Origin: Gnetum montanum
Taxonomy: Eukaryota > Streptophyta > Gnetopsida > Gnetales > Gnetaceae
Direction: 5' to 3'
Assembly: GCA_015680685.1 (NCBI GenBank)
Contig: MNCI01005835.1
Location: 470,081 to 534,080 of the forward strand
DNA length: 64,000 nucleotides
Shown here: positions 21,145 through 33,951 of the stretch, one piece after another
Layout: every line of letters starts with the position of its first letter
Numbering within the stretch: position 1 is the stretch's first letter
Translations under genes and position numbers: made by a program
The notes under the pieces: generated by a model
Seen by the model: the letters and a program-made list of their open reading frames with translations, nothing else
What the model was told of the DNA's origin: nothing
Database searches by the model: none

Positions 21145-21407
21145 TTAAGCTAAATAGGTGCCTNTTCTCAACCCTCTCTCTCATAGCATAGGCAATAAAC
21201 TAAAAATACCAAAAAAAATCACATACCTCAGACTTGCTTAACCATACACCGTGACACTTACAAGCAAGCCTAGGAAGACAATGAACGATTAACCCCAAGT
21301 GTTTCTTGTGGTGTAAGGCATTTAGTCTGCGGAGTTCGACCGGATCACGCGTGCACGCTCGTATTCGTATGGTTGAGTGTAGGGGTACCTCGCCACTCAT
21401 CACCCAC

Positions 21408-22443
21408 TATACAGTCTATGAATACATTACTTGCATTTAAGTATTAACTTTAATTTAAGAATGAGACAAGAAGTCAAAGCTTTTTTCTCCTTTAAACTTG
21501 GACTTCGGTATGGGTGATAGGCATCAAATTAATTAGTAGGCTATTATGCTTCTGTTCCCTAGGTAGGAGGGTGGGCAGAGCAAATTATCACAAATTGTTG
21601 ATAAGCCATCAGTTCATTATCATATCACGCATTCATCAAGCTTTATAATGAAACCAATGATTATTTGAATCTATTAAAAAAATAATAAACTGATTTTTTT
21701 CATGCTTAAAGGTGGATGCATCATGGAGTGAAGATGACACAACAATCTACTATTTTTAACAAAGAATACTATAATTGTAATAGTAGTAATCAGTAATTGT
21801 ATTGTTTCATTGATTGGGCAATAATTTTTCAACAAAATAACTTAATATCGAAGGAGAAAGTTCAAAGAAATTGACAAGAATAATTGCAAGGTTTTACATT
21901 CTTTTTAAATTTTGGGCACTACAAGTTGATATTGAAGTAAGATAGAGAGAAGTTATAGTTTGTGCCTATTAAATTCATTTCATATACCTTGCTTACCTAA
22001 CAACAAAGTTTTTAGGAAGAGGCATAACACATTCCAATGTGGGTAGAAATAAGAAATTTTGAAGTGATCAATAATGACTCATTTAAAAAATCAAGAGTAA
22101 AGCTATTTAAAAAATATAGAAAATGCCATATATTTAGAAGGAACAAGCAATAATTTTCTTGTTAGTGAATTATTGATTCCATGGCAATCTAAGGACCTTA
22201 TCAATGCATAGTAAGTACTTTATGATTGATAAAATAAAATTATAGTTAACTCCAATACATCAAAATAAGATTTATTAAGGATAGATGTTTAGTTCTTGTG
22301 CAAAAACTATCAAACTAAACCACATGTTAAGTAAAAGCTCTAAAAGCAACTTGAAGTATTTAAAACCAATAATTAAAATATAGCAATGTATGCAACATTG
22401 TCTCATATCTTCTGGTACATATTTCAGGTTCTAAAAATACTAC
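21408..22443. other. Non-genic AT-rich DNA
   Basis: No reading frame, RNA gene or repeat recognised. Confidence 0.5.
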
Positions 22444-23527
22444 CAAGGATCGAGAGGGGGCGGGGGTGGTTGAATAAGTTCCCCAATTAAAACAAGCAAG
22501 TTAACCAAAACCACACATAGTTTTTACGTAGTTTCCCAACTTGGGTAATTCCACACTTAGAGGCTAGAATCCTTACACACCTCTAGAATTTGTTCCTTAG
22601 AAAATTGTGGTGTAAAGGATACCAAATCCTTTACAAAGTTTGAGCTCCACTCTGGAGTGTTTCGTCATTGTGAAAACACTTAACACCACAAGGTCCCAAA
22701 AAGCTCAAAATGTGGTTTGAAGGATCCCACAACCTTTACAAAACATGAGCTCCACATCGGAGTGTTTTGTCATTGCAAAACCGCTAACCCCTCAAGGTCC
22801 TGCTAAGCTCAATGAAGATGCCTTCTTGAAAGAAGCACATCAACCTCGTAGGGCTTAAAAGAAGAAGAAAAGTATCAAGGAAAGAGTGTAACTCAATTTA
22901 CAAATTTTTTGTAATGAAGGCTGTCAAAACATTCAACACAATACAAATGATTGAAACAATGAAGAACAAAGTTAATTCTATTAACGCTTACAATGCTTGA
23001 TATTCAATGAACAATGCTTATGCATTTCCCAAGAACTCCACATTATTTTATACCCTTTGAGTTTCAAAAAACTCCTCAAATTCCATGCAACAGTTATGAA
23101 ATAGCTACCTTGGATATCTAATTTGAAGTTTAAACATCTAACTGAGATTAGCTCCCATTCAAGAGAGATCTCTACCTGAGAATGCAAACGTTTATCCTTA
23201 GATGTCTACTATTGAAGTGAGACATCTGCTGTCAATTGGAGACATCTACCCTCTAGGATTACTTCAAATTATAGAGCATTCCTCTATCATTTTGGAATCT
23301 TGGTAGTCCTCGGAGTAGCTTCATTTGACTTGTAGACTTTGTTTGCATTCTAACTCCCATCATTTCTTCTTAGGTCTCATTTAGTCATCTTAATGTAGCT
23401 CTTGTTCTAGCTTAATTCTCTTTTTGAAGTCTTAGCTCAACATGTTCCTTCTTGGTCCTACAAAACTACAAACACCATCCCACATTTTCCATTTTTCCTA
23501 AGATTTTCACATACCAAAAGGTCAACA
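22444..23527 (-). mobile_element. 3' LTR of the Copia-type element
   Basis: About 1.08 kb. The first roughly 420 bp (plus coordinates) repeat at 33952-34370, including GTTGAATAAGTTCCCCAATT. The polypurine tract lies beyond 23527. Confidence 0.7.
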
Positions 23528-23545
23528 ATCTTCCCCTTTTTGGTG

Positions 23546-24387
23546 ATGTCCAAAACTTAAGAAAATGGATTAGCACTTTTCATAATATATAAAATTAAAA
23601 ATGCACAAATAAAAAATACCTCACATCCTTCAAAGTTGTTCAACTATATAAATTTCATCATGTCAATTTTAACACAAAGAGATGCATTAGAATCTTTCAA
23701 ATGTAACGCTATAGTATTCCTATTTAGACCTGAAGATTGAGCATTGAAGATCAGGTATCCTATCTCTATAATGAATCATAACATCAATATCCATTAGAGT
23801 GAATCATAGCATTAATATCCATTAGTATATAATATCAAAAATATTATACATCTTCTCCCTTTTTTAATAGCATCAAAAAGTGTTCATGGATAAATTTCAA
23901 ATCAAAAGGGATAGAGAGATAGCATATTTGATGTTGAGGAGTTGAGAACCAAAAACCAAAAAAATGATATAAGCCATAAATAGTCATTAAAACAAATATC
24001 CTTTAGCACATTTGACCTTTATGTCAACTTCTAAGATCTCTTTTCAACATACTCTCTCTTTTTGGAAGACCACAAAGATAAGGCAAAGCAATGCCTTGGT
24101 AAGGAGATTAGATATAATATGCACAATTTCTTGAACACTTTAGGTCCAAAGATATTCATTCACAAGAAAGATCATGCTGGATACTTTAAAATCAAAAGCA
24201 ATAGATCATATCACAAAGATGTCCATATATCAATTTAAGATCAAATATCAGTACAATATATATATATATTAAGGTAATTTAATATCTTGTCCAGTATTTT
24301 CATGATTACCTTGAATACCTTACCAACAAAGATTATGAATACCTTATCTTGCTTTATATACCATTGAAGGTGCTTAAGATCCCTTTA

Positions 24388-24429
<42 letters not shown>

Positions 24430-26159
24430 TCATATTTGCTATGAAGACCTCATATTTAACGTAAGGATAATCAAAATAATACAATTCTCAACAAAAAAAT
24501 GTTAGACATATACCCTCATATCCTTAACATAATGCTCATAAATCAAATTGATATAACCAAGTTAACTCCAAATGCTTGCACTAATAAAGAAATTGTTAGA
24601 TAAAAGATTACATCAAAATTTAATTACTCTTTTACTTCAAAAATTTACCATATTTTAGAATTAATAAAACTCTTTGTTACTCATATTTAGCCATGGATGC
24701 TAGAGTGGGAGATCTTACTGCTTGATTGTCTTTTGATGAGAGTTCCAAAAGAATCCTCCAACACCAATGGCCTATAAGATGATGACCATTGATGAGGTAT
24801 AGACTCCCCCTGCATATATGCTAATTTCTTCCTAGCTTAAAGCTTTAGTTGTAGGGATAGTGATAATCTTTCCTTGAGCCTTTTAGGATCAGCTTGCTTT
24901 TTATGGAGACGTAATCTTGATTTTTCTCAAAAACATAAGATGGAACTAACAAAAATATCAACTTTGAAAATTATCTACAAAAAAATTATAAGATCAAATG
25001 TGGAGACTAAGGTCTCTCATTAGGAATATCTTTTAACATCAAAAACCATGATGCAAAAATTTCTAATGTATATGGAAAGTAGCAACAATAGTTCCCAAAT
25101 TTTATAATGCACCTATTGCTTGTATGTCCTTTCATGGGTCATTTTTCCTTTATTGATATGCATCTTTGAATCTCATCAAAATGTGTGTAATTTATTAAAA
25201 AATATACAATGCCACACCAAGATCAACTATGGATACTTTTGAAAATCAAAGTCTCTCATTAGTAGGGTCTACGATTCTGGCCATTCAACATAGATAATCA
25301 TATGCTGCCTTCCTAGAGGTCCATGAACTAGAGATGGATTGAGACCATCTTTAATCATGTCAAGACCTCAAAACACTTCATATATATACATATATTTTTA
25401 ACTATTAGGACTTTAGAACCAACAAAATGAGGTAACATAATACATATGTCTATCAATAGCTTAACAAGTACTGTTGTCTAGATAATACAAGTCATATAAT
25501 TACTAGCAACATAGAGATGGTCCTTTTACAATAGTTTATCTTACCATATATTACTTTGTGTGTTTTGGTTCATGATTATTTGTTTAGATATTCTTAGTCT
25601 AGTGTTCACTAGAACCTTGATGATCATATTCTTGTATCTACAACTTAATACCCAGAAGACCAAGTAAGAATATCTTTGGATAAATAAATATTTTTAATAT
25701 AATCCATTTATAACAATTTCATACTTTTAATATTTTTACAAATGAACTAAAACTAAACTCAGAGAAAAAGAACAAACAATCAAACTAAATTTAGCAAGTT
25801 AAGGAATTACAACCATACTAACCATTTCTTACCTTGCTTGCTCCTAAGCAATGATATGATCATTGATGTTCAAGATGGAATCCTCCATCATAGAGTACCT
25901 CCTTACCTTTCTGATATCAACATATTTGTTTGAGTCTCTTACTTTATTTGAGGTTGATGCTTCATGCTTGTGTTTTAATCCTCCAATATCACTAGTTCTT
26001 TTATCAATGTGTAGTCATCCCTTCCTCTTTTGTTTTCTCTTTAGGTCTTCAAACGTTTCTAGCCTGTAAGTCATACTTTCTAGGCTTCTTTTGATAAGAC
26101 CATGTAGTCAATTTATAAAAATTTGACTGTAAATAATAACAAGATTTATTATGTCCAAA
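23546..26159 (-). other. Copia-type element interior without recognisable pol
   Basis: AT-rich and heavily degraded. No integrase, RT or RNase H motif was found in any frame. It includes an (AG)n microsatellite and a short (TA)n run near 24260. Confidence 0.5.
24390..24427. repeat. (AG)n microsatellite
   Basis: About 19 uninterrupted AG units. Confidence 0.95.
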
Positions 26160-27059
26160 TTAACCATAGTACAAATACATAGTATTTTTCATTTGGGTTG
26201 CATGTGTAAACTTAGGTGTATACCTCCCATTTGATGAATTGCTTGAAGATGTCTTACAATGGTAATGACTTCTCAGTTTTCTTTCATTGTTTGGATCTTC
26301 ACCTTGTCCCACCATGAGTTGTTGAGTCTCCTTCCCTTTTTTCAACTTATCATTGATGAGATTCAAATCTCCAAGATTGTTGTTAATCTGCTCATGGGAA
26401 AGGGTTAGCTTTTGATTCTTAGCCCTTAGGTCTTAGTTTTTCTTTACAAGATCTAAGCATTTCTGATTTAGTTGAGAAACATTCAATTCTTTTTCTTTTA
26501 AGTCCTTTCTCATTTTAGAGAACAGATTTTGAAAGGAAATATATTTATTCCATAGTAGATCATACCTTTCTTGAATTGTATCTTCACATTATTCATCTTC
26601 TTCTATAGTATTAGAGATGGAAGCTTCATGTGCAAGAGCTATGTAGATAAGATGTGAGTTTGCGGATAGGTCATCAGTTTCTATTTCATTAAATTCATTA
26701 TCTCAGCTAATGTAGATATTTTTTGTCTTTTTCTCTTCTTAGATTGTGTCATCAAAGATTGGATCATTAATCGATTCTTGATTGTTCAAGGCTATGCACC
26801 AAAGATGTGAATCTTTGAGTGTATTGCTTGTTTCCTCTTCATCATCCTAGATTGTATATATGTTACTTCTTCTCTTTTCTTCACTATACTCTTTCTCTTA
26901 TAACCTATAAGCATTGGAGCATTTGGAGGCCATATGGCCTCTTCCATCACATATCTAGCATTTCATAGAACAGATATCAAAATTTGAAAGTTTAGATTGC
27001 TTACCTTTGCTACCCAAAATGCTATTGATGAATTGAGTGCATTCATCTAAGATGAATGT
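26160..27059 (-). pseudogene. Copia-type gag fragment with zinc knuckle
   Basis: Minus-strand frames show CX2CX4HX4C at 26919-26960 (C-x-I-CDGRGHMASKC, with a stop inside the first pair of cysteines). Acidic residues and a helical, lysine/glutamate/asparagine-rich segment (LNQKCLDLVKKN, NNNLGDLNLINDKLKKGKE) follow. This is the layout of plant Copia Gag C-termini. Stops and frameshifts are present. The upstream part of gag is missing from both sides of element B. Confidence 0.6.
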
Positions 27060-27909
27060 TGATGAGTGGCGAGGTACCCCTACACTCAACCATACGAATA
27101 CGAGCGTTTCACGCACGATCCAATTGAACTTCATAGACGGGCTAGTTGTGGTATCTAGACAATTACTCGTAGGTCGCAATTCGCTGTCTTCCCACTTGGA
27201 CTAGTATTAGCTTTGTCACATATGGTTTAGTCCAAAGTGAGGTGTATGATGTGTTTCTACACTAGTACTACTCCTGAGTATGATGGAAAATAATATTAAT
27301 TAAACTAGGGGGAGAGAGAGAGAGAGAATCTAACTAGCCTAAGTGCAATGAGTATTTGTTCCTTAATCATCCGTACACATCTTAGACCTCGTGCACAATT
27401 ACCACTGGGATTACCAACCGCATGACCTAAGTACACTACTGAGTTACCAAGTAATCATACTAAATAGGAGATAAGGGTGAAGAGATATTAACTAGAAAAA
27501 TAGTAAATAACAATTAAATAAATAATTAAGCTAAGTGGATGCTACAATGATGAAGTAATCTCGATCTTTATTGCCAGTCATGTGCGTGTCCAAGTACATC
27601 ACACTCGAATAAGGATGTTGTACAATTACAATCACCACATTGCGGGCATGTACTAGGAGGAAAGGGTTGAGAGAAATATAAACTTAAAAACTTACAATAA
27701 AATCTAAGAACTAATGCCCAAAACCAAGTGTGCTGCCTTTTATTTATAGACATTACAGCGGGCCACGATATCATGACTCTGATAACTAGGCTCCAATAAC
27801 TAGGCCTGACAGACCATATCTTGTATCAGGGCTCCGATAATAGGGCTTTGATAACTGGGCTTCGATAACTGGGCTTCGATAACTGGGCCTAACAGACCAT
27901 GACTCATCA
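27060..27909 (-). mobile_element. Element B 3' LTR
   Basis: 850 bp, with TGATGA/TCATCA ends. It lacks 46 bp present in the 5' LTR, and the missing piece includes the 5' arm of the U5 foldback. U3 contains several tandem CCCAGTTATCGAAG-like units instead of the longer GATATC set. An (AG)n run lies near 27308. Confidence 0.85.
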
Positions 27910-28091
27910 TACCCCCATGACTGAATGAAAACTCGTTCTCGAGTTAAAGTGAGAACAAGCTCCATTAATTACACAGTGGATAGGTATGGGATTCTTGATT
28001 GACTAGAATGGATTCATGCCGCAGTGTGGATTTAGAAAAAATTTGAGACACGACACAAAAAAAATCCTATGATTATAAAATTGGATGGAAC

Positions 28092-28859
28092 TCATGTAGT
28101 TCCTGGTGGCGGTGGCTCCTCCATGGGTGTCTTTCCCTTTTCTTGCACTTCAAGTCTTGCAATTTGATGGCGTTGAAGTATGGCCTAGATTTTCTCCTCT
28201 TGTAAGGCCTTGAGTGCCTTGGCGTGCGTGTAAGTTTGTGCTTGTGCCATAGAGGCATCCTAGTTAGCCTTCTCTTTTTCTTCCACCACCCTTTTATTCT
28301 CTGTCAACAATTTATCAAGTTGCTCAGTTCTAAAAGTGTCCAGCTAGTTCTCAGAAACCTTTGGCCCTATATTCGGAAGGTTTAATACTTTGGAAATGGC
28401 TTGAACAGAGAAATCAATAATCACACCATAATTGTTAACCGTGGTGCCTTCTTCTTTATTGTGCCAAAATTGGTATGTTTCCCCTAAGTACCAGGCACCG
28501 CTTTCAGAGAGGGTAGGCCATAATGGGGACCCTTTGAGGTGATCCCTAACGACCTCCGAAGCAAATTCTGTGAAAGGTTCAAAGTTTAATTCCATGATCA
28601 CTACAGTGAATATGGACCTTTCATGGATGGTCTGAACACAATCCTGGGGCAACATGAGATATTGTCCCTATTCAGATGTTGTAGCAGCTCCTCCTTCCAC
28701 CTGCCTTAATTGTACAGTAGTAGGGTCTTCTTGGTGGATACTAAATGATTGTTCCTCCTACTCTGCATGTTGTTTGGCAAGGACTTGTCCTTCACCTCTC
28801 CTAGGTCTTTTAATCGCACCTTGAGCAGGACCTTCCTGTTGTTCGCATTTCGAGGCCAT
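28092..28859 (-). pseudogene. Element B ORF2, internally shortened
   Basis: ATG at 28859 follows a 3' splice-like GATTACAG with a TACTAAC motif 20-odd nt upstream. The protein begins MASKCEQQEGPAQ with a basic RRGEGQ patch. It then reads FTEFASEVVRD, SGAWYLGETYQFW and DFSVQAISKVLNLPNIG, the same globular part as in element A. It ends EEPPPPGTT with TGA at 28092-28094. In-frame stops lie near the N-terminus and before the C-terminal helix. The central coiled-coil part of element A is absent. Function is unknown. The 103-codon stretch 28344-28655 is still open. Confidence 0.6.
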
Positions 28860-30740
28860 CTGTAATCACACGAGGCCAATTGTTAGTAAGGTTGTTACCA
28901 AAGTTAGGTTATACCTTACTACTTGCCTTAATAGATTTACTTTATTTCCATGTGATGTTAATTATTGGAAGAACATGTCCCTGAAAGATTATAATGTTGA
29001 GTCCTCTTTGCTTAGGTGGTTTCCAAATTTAATTTTCTGGTATAGCTAAGGGGATGAAACTATTTTGAAACATTCTATTCTTAATTTTACAACTAATTAC
29101 CCTTAAATATGTCCTTCGGATGATGATGAATTTCAAGAAATTTCAAAAAAATTTATGTGCTATTCGGCGTGTGCCCCTCCCCCACGACTAAGCTAAATAC
29201 TTCGAGTTCAAGTTGGTTCAGACGGAATGAAAATCGAAGTACCATTGAGCAAGATATAGATATAAAAGCAAGGGTCTCACAATCGCAAGTCATAAAGAAA
29301 AATTTGAAAAACTCCCTCGCATGAATAGTGGAAAATGATGCTAAGTGTTGCGAGGGGGTCACGTATATATATTTTCATTGAAGTTAGGGTACTTAGAGAA
29401 TGTACCGAATTTTTAATATTTTTTTGAAATTAAAGGATGTAAACTAAGGACATCTAGACGATTGTTAAAGGGTTCCAAGGTAATGCAACTAGTTCTGAAG
29501 ACACGAAAATTATGATGGTGTGGAATTTATCAATAAGGACCTTGGATGGTAGAGAAAAAGGCTATGTGATGGTTCATAGGAACGTTGAATCGGAGGGATA
29601 GTAATAAGGGAGAGAAAATCGTTGGCAATATGCTAAGGGTAATAAATGGTGTGTGGAAGATTGGTCATGAGTGCAAATTACAAAAATTATGCAAGTGGGT
29701 CCTCCCCAAAGCAGGTTCCAACCTTTAATGTCGCTGCATAACCACACTTAAAAATGTTCGTGGACACTCGAAGGGTTAAATGTAATCCGCACTGGTTCCA
29801 CAAAACACACACATGTAAATATCACGGGCATGAGGTAAGAACTCTACGCTATATGAGACACGAGCTATAATTACATGGACAACGAGATGAGATGGGGTAT
29901 AGAAGGGATTGTAGAGATTGAAACATGAGGTACTTGACCCAGGGCACAATGAATCCTATGTGTAAAGCATGATTAATGTGTCATTAAACCGTCGTTCCAA
30001 GATCAGGACCAAGTCCATTCCTCTGATCAATGACACCGCATTGTTTCATCCCATGATGAGCAACTATGAGAGTACTAGAACAACAAGGTGTATAATCACT
30101 TGGCATTTTGTTTAAGGGAGGAGTGATTTTTGTTTTGTGGCACTTCCTTTGTTTGGTTTTTTTTTTCTTCTTTTTTTTTCGATTGCTGAATCCAGAGAAG
30201 TCGCCAACCTTCAGGCATGGGTGCATGTCTTTCTAGTGGGATCCCCCTAGAACAACATTGGATTTTTGAGTGCCTTTTGATTACTCTTACTCCCATTTTG
30301 TGTTAGATCTACAAGGATCTTAGTACAACCATATTGCATAATAACTCTCACAGACATTACCAAAGAGAATCCACAAGTCCCCTTGATTTCACACCCTAAT
30401 CATTTCCTCTTGGTCCATCCTTCGTCATTCTGGGTACAATGAACATGAAATTAATTTTAAGTATTAAGAATGTCAAGAATATCACTGTACCCTCGATTAG
30501 AACCTCTTATTTGTAGAATGGATGAGTGGGTGTAATGGGCTCATTGTCCATATAATTGATCACTCGAGACTCGATAACATAGAACACATCTCAACCAATG
30601 AGCCACATGAGTGTTTTATTCATAGATGAGATTACTTACAAAAACGTAAACAGACAAAAAGACAAAAAGATAAAACAAGAAATTGAAAAGTGAAAAACTG
30701 GAAAACAAAAAATTGTAAAATTAAAGAAAATGAAAAATAT
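28860..30740 (-). other. Element B inter-ORF region
   Basis: About 1.9 kb without a conserved reading frame. It carries an A/G-rich stretch at 30640-30735 (T/C-rich in transcript sense), alignable with 60720-60840 of element C, and ends at the splice acceptor before ORF2. Confidence 0.5.
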
Positions 30741-32745
30741 TTATTAACCCTACTTGTATTGTAGAATGGGGGATATCCCCCATAACTAAACTATTGAGCA
30801 TGGAAAGGGTTAATGAATGAAAGATGAGGATCCTTGCATGTTGGAAATATTGAAACTTGGTCATACTTACCCCATCGAGGTTCACACACCTGATTATAGT
30901 AAGCATAGTGGGGAAATTTATAAGATGTAGTTTCCAGATAACGAGTTGACCCACTATGATAATTGAGACCATAAGATGGTATGCAAGGATCAGGATATCG
31001 CCCTCCATGGCTGTATTCATTGGGTCGTATGGTTGTTGGAGTGTTAGTTGGTGGCCCTGATGAAGTGACATGAGGCATTGGGTTCGAAGATAAGGATGCA
31101 TCACAGTGTTGGACTTGTGCTGAGTTGGAGGATGCAGTGGCCTTGGAATTATGTTATCCCTTCCTAGGGTCATTTCTAAAGAAGGGACGTCTTCGATGTT
31201 GCTGAGGTCTCTCACTTTTGTTGGCAATAGTAGCACAAGTAACGTTCGGGGGTTGTTGCTATGGTGCAAAAACCTTAGGAACAGTTGGTGGCAATGTAGA
31301 AGGAGGGAAAGGATGAGAATGTTGAAAATTAGGAGAAGTGTAAGGTGCACAAGGTGGTGGTTGTGTTGAGGACATGGGCTGATAGTATTGAGGAGAATGA
31401 TAATGTAGTGAGATAGAGTATGTTGGCCCAGTTGGAGAAACAGGATATTGGACTAGATAAGCATTTGGATGCAGATGATATGAAGGGTGTCTCCAATTTA
31501 GGGGTGGCTTCCCCCACGACTGGGAATGTTGCCACTGTGATCGAACACAGTATCTCTGTATGAACTCGAGATGTAACGTGCTTCCCCAATGCTCATATAA
31601 ATGTAACAAGATTTGGCATTGGCCCTTAGGGTGATTGTATAGGAAAATGTTGCATTCATACGTGTGATTGGTAGTTGAGCTCTTATTTTCCTTATCCCTT
31701 CTTTCCGAATGTCTACTGATACTTTGTCCTACTTCTCGAGTTGTCAAAACTCTATCTCCAATGATATTGATATATTCTCCACACTTTTTATGCATCCATT
31801 CCAACATCTTATTGATCTTTGCCTTAACTTCCTCTAACGATTGTTGTACCGGCAAAGGTGGTTCTTTCCCCTTGTGGTAGGTTGATTTCTCATTTTTGTG
31901 ATTATGGACCTTTGTTAAGTTGAGATTTTGGTCCCATTGATTTTTTTCAACACTCTCCTATCTAGGCATTTCTCCTTCTTCTTTTGCTACCCGCTTAATA
32001 AGCTCATGGAATTGATGGATTCGTAGTTCGTATAGTTGACCTTGGGCATACATTCCTAGGTCTCTCTTGTTTCATCACGAAGCCCATCAATGATATGATA
32101 CATTAGCCTTTCCTTAGAGAACTCATGGCCTGGATAGTTGTTTAATAGTGCATAATATCTTTCTAAGGCCATGTCCAAGAGTTCATGTTATGCTTGTTTC
32201 CACTCTTGGATTTGTTTCCTCAAGGCCGACACTCTTGTGTAGGTTTGATATCTTTCATTAAAGACTTCTACCATTGTTTGCCATAGTCATATTGAATTTG
32301 GTTTTAACGATCTATACCATAATTTTTCTTGGCCAATGAGTGTCATTGGGAAGAGCTTGAGTTTTTGCCAACCGTTATTAATGTTGTTCCATGCGCAAGC
32401 ATCGCAGAAGGCTTGTAAATGTTGATGTGGATCTAAGTCATAGCCTCTTGAGAAATTAGGGAAGTTTTTTAAATCAAGCCTAGGTAGATGACTCTCTTTA
32501 CGATGCCTATGGGAGATTCGAATAGCCTCTTGTATTTGTGTTAGGCTTGTAGTGGCTAGTAGGGGTTCATTATCATTAGGTAAGTTATGCTTTTGTGTGT
32601 TGGGACGATGTTGCCTTCGTTTATGTTTATAAGAAACCCCCACTTCGAATTGTGTACTCCAATCTTCATTGTCAAATAATTCGTTGGTTCTCCAATGAAT
32701 TACCTCACTAGATGTGGCATTATCGTAGTCTTGTAGGAGAGGCAT
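30741..32745 (-). pseudogene. Element B gag, nearly full length but broken
   Basis: Starts at ATG 32745 (MPLLQDYDNAT). The first 152 codons are open and include LPRLDLKNFPNFSRGYDLDP and HLQAFCDACAWNN(I)...WQKLKLFP, the start of the Gag core. Frameshifts follow. A 198-codon open segment (31259-31855) has a helical region and a knuckle-like C-x6-H-x4-C (CNIFLYNHPKGQC), in which the second cysteine of the canonical knuckle is phenylalanine. The Pro/Tyr/Ser-rich tail runs to about 30741. The Gag order matches element C throughout. Confidence 0.75.
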
Positions 32746-32867
32746 GGTTGTGAAATTGTGTGTGAATTTATATGTGACTTTTTATAGTTATTTCTTCCTA
32801 AAAGATATATCGTTAATTCCTATACAGTGACCTTGTATGATATAACTAATCTAGATAACTAGCACCG

Positions 32868-32885
32868 TCCTTGTCAACGATGCCA
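32868..32885 (-). other. Primer-binding site of element B
   Basis: Minus-strand TGGCATCGTTGACAAGGA, one base from the LTR. It resembles the tRNA-Asp complement with four changes. Confidence 0.65.
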
Positions 32886-32886
32886 A

Positions 32887-33782
32887 TGATGAGTGGCGAG
32901 GTACCCCTACACTCAACCATACAAATACGAGTGTTTCACGCACGATCCGTTCGAACTCTGTAGACGGGCTAGTTGTGGTATCTAGAAAATTACTTGTAGG
33001 TTGCAATTTGTTGTCTTCCCACCTGGACTAGTATTAGCTTTGTCACGTGTGGTTTAGTCCAGAGTGAGGTGTATGATGTGTTTCTACACTAGTACTACTC
33101 CTGAGTATGATGGAAAATAAAATTAATTAAACTAGGGGAGAGAGAGAGAGAGAGAATCTAACTAGCCTAAGTGTGATGAGTATTTATTCCTTAATCATCC
33201 GTACACATCTTGGACCTTGTGCACGACTACCACTGGGATTACCAAGTGCATGGCCTAAGTACACTACTGGGTTACCAAGTAATCACACTTGAATGCTCGT
33301 GATTAAGTCGTACTCATTCCACGTTTAATAGGAGATAAGGGTGAAGAGATATTAACTAGGAAAACAATAAATAACAATTAAATAAATAATTAAGCTAAGT
33401 GGATGCTGCAATGATGAAGTAATCTCGATTTTTATTGTTGGTCATGTGCATGTCCAAGTACATCACACTCGAATAAGGATGCCATAAAATTACAATCACC
33501 ACACTGCGGGCATGCACTGGGGGGAAAGGGTTGAGAGAAATCTAAACTTAAAAACTTACAATAAAATCTAAGAACTAATGCCCAAAACCCAGTGTGCTGC
33601 CTTTTATTTATAGACATTGCGGCGGGCCGCAATATCACAGGGGTAGACGCGATATCGTGGTTGATGCGATATTGCGGCTCCGATAATTGGGCTCCGATAA
33701 CTGGACCTGACAAACCATATCTTGTATCAGGGCTTTGATAACTGGGCTCCGATAACTGGGCCTGACAAACCATGACTCATCA
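32887..33782 (-). mobile_element. Element B 5' LTR
   Basis: 896 bp. TATAAATA on the minus strand occupies 33605-33612. U3 carries GATATC/GATATT palindromes (about 33625-33680) and CCGATAACTGGGC-type repeats. The U5 foldback is complete here. Confidence 0.87.
33174..33317 (-). other. U5 foldback in element B 5' LTR
   Basis: The inner arms CTTAATCA (33190-33197) and TGATTAAG (33300-33307) and the outer arms ATGAGTA and TACTCAT (33311-33317) pair perfectly. Confidence 0.6.
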
Positions 33783-33951
33783 AATGCCCAAACTATGAAC
33801 CTCACGTACTTAAAGAAATCTTACATTCAAGTCTTCTATCATGTAAAATTGGTCCCATTGAAAATTGATGTATTAGTGTATGATGCTCCCTTCATCATTT
33901 ACTCTTGAGTTGTTATGCTTAAAATCAGGAGTAGCAAGCTCTGATACCACT

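Larger units (their letters stand above)
20452..21402 (+). mobile_element. Solo LTR with perfect TSD
   Basis: This 951-bp LTR starts TAATGAGACG (first G mutated to A) and ends TCATCA. It is flanked by perfect CCCAC repeats (20447-20451, 21403-21407) with no PBS or interior, so it is a solo LTR left by recombination between two LTRs. U3 has GATATC palindromes, TATAAATA is at 20538-20545 and a polyadenylation signal lies near 20712. U5 is enlarged to four foldback modules, two of them a 71-bp tandem duplication. One base is ambiguous (n at 21164). Confidence 0.9.
27060..33782 (-). mobile_element. Element B: complete non-autonomous gag + ORF2 LTR element
   Basis: 6723 bp on the minus strand. 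The 5' LTR is 32887-33782 (896 bp) and the 3' LTR 27060-27909 (850 bp). The PBS is at 32868-32885 (TGGCATCGTTGACAAGGA), with a G-run polypurine tract next to 27910. The TSD is AATGT (27055-27059) versus AATGC (33783-33787), one transition. The interior holds Gag and a shortened ORF2 and lacks any pol domain. It is inserted in the Copia-type element. Confidence 0.87.
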
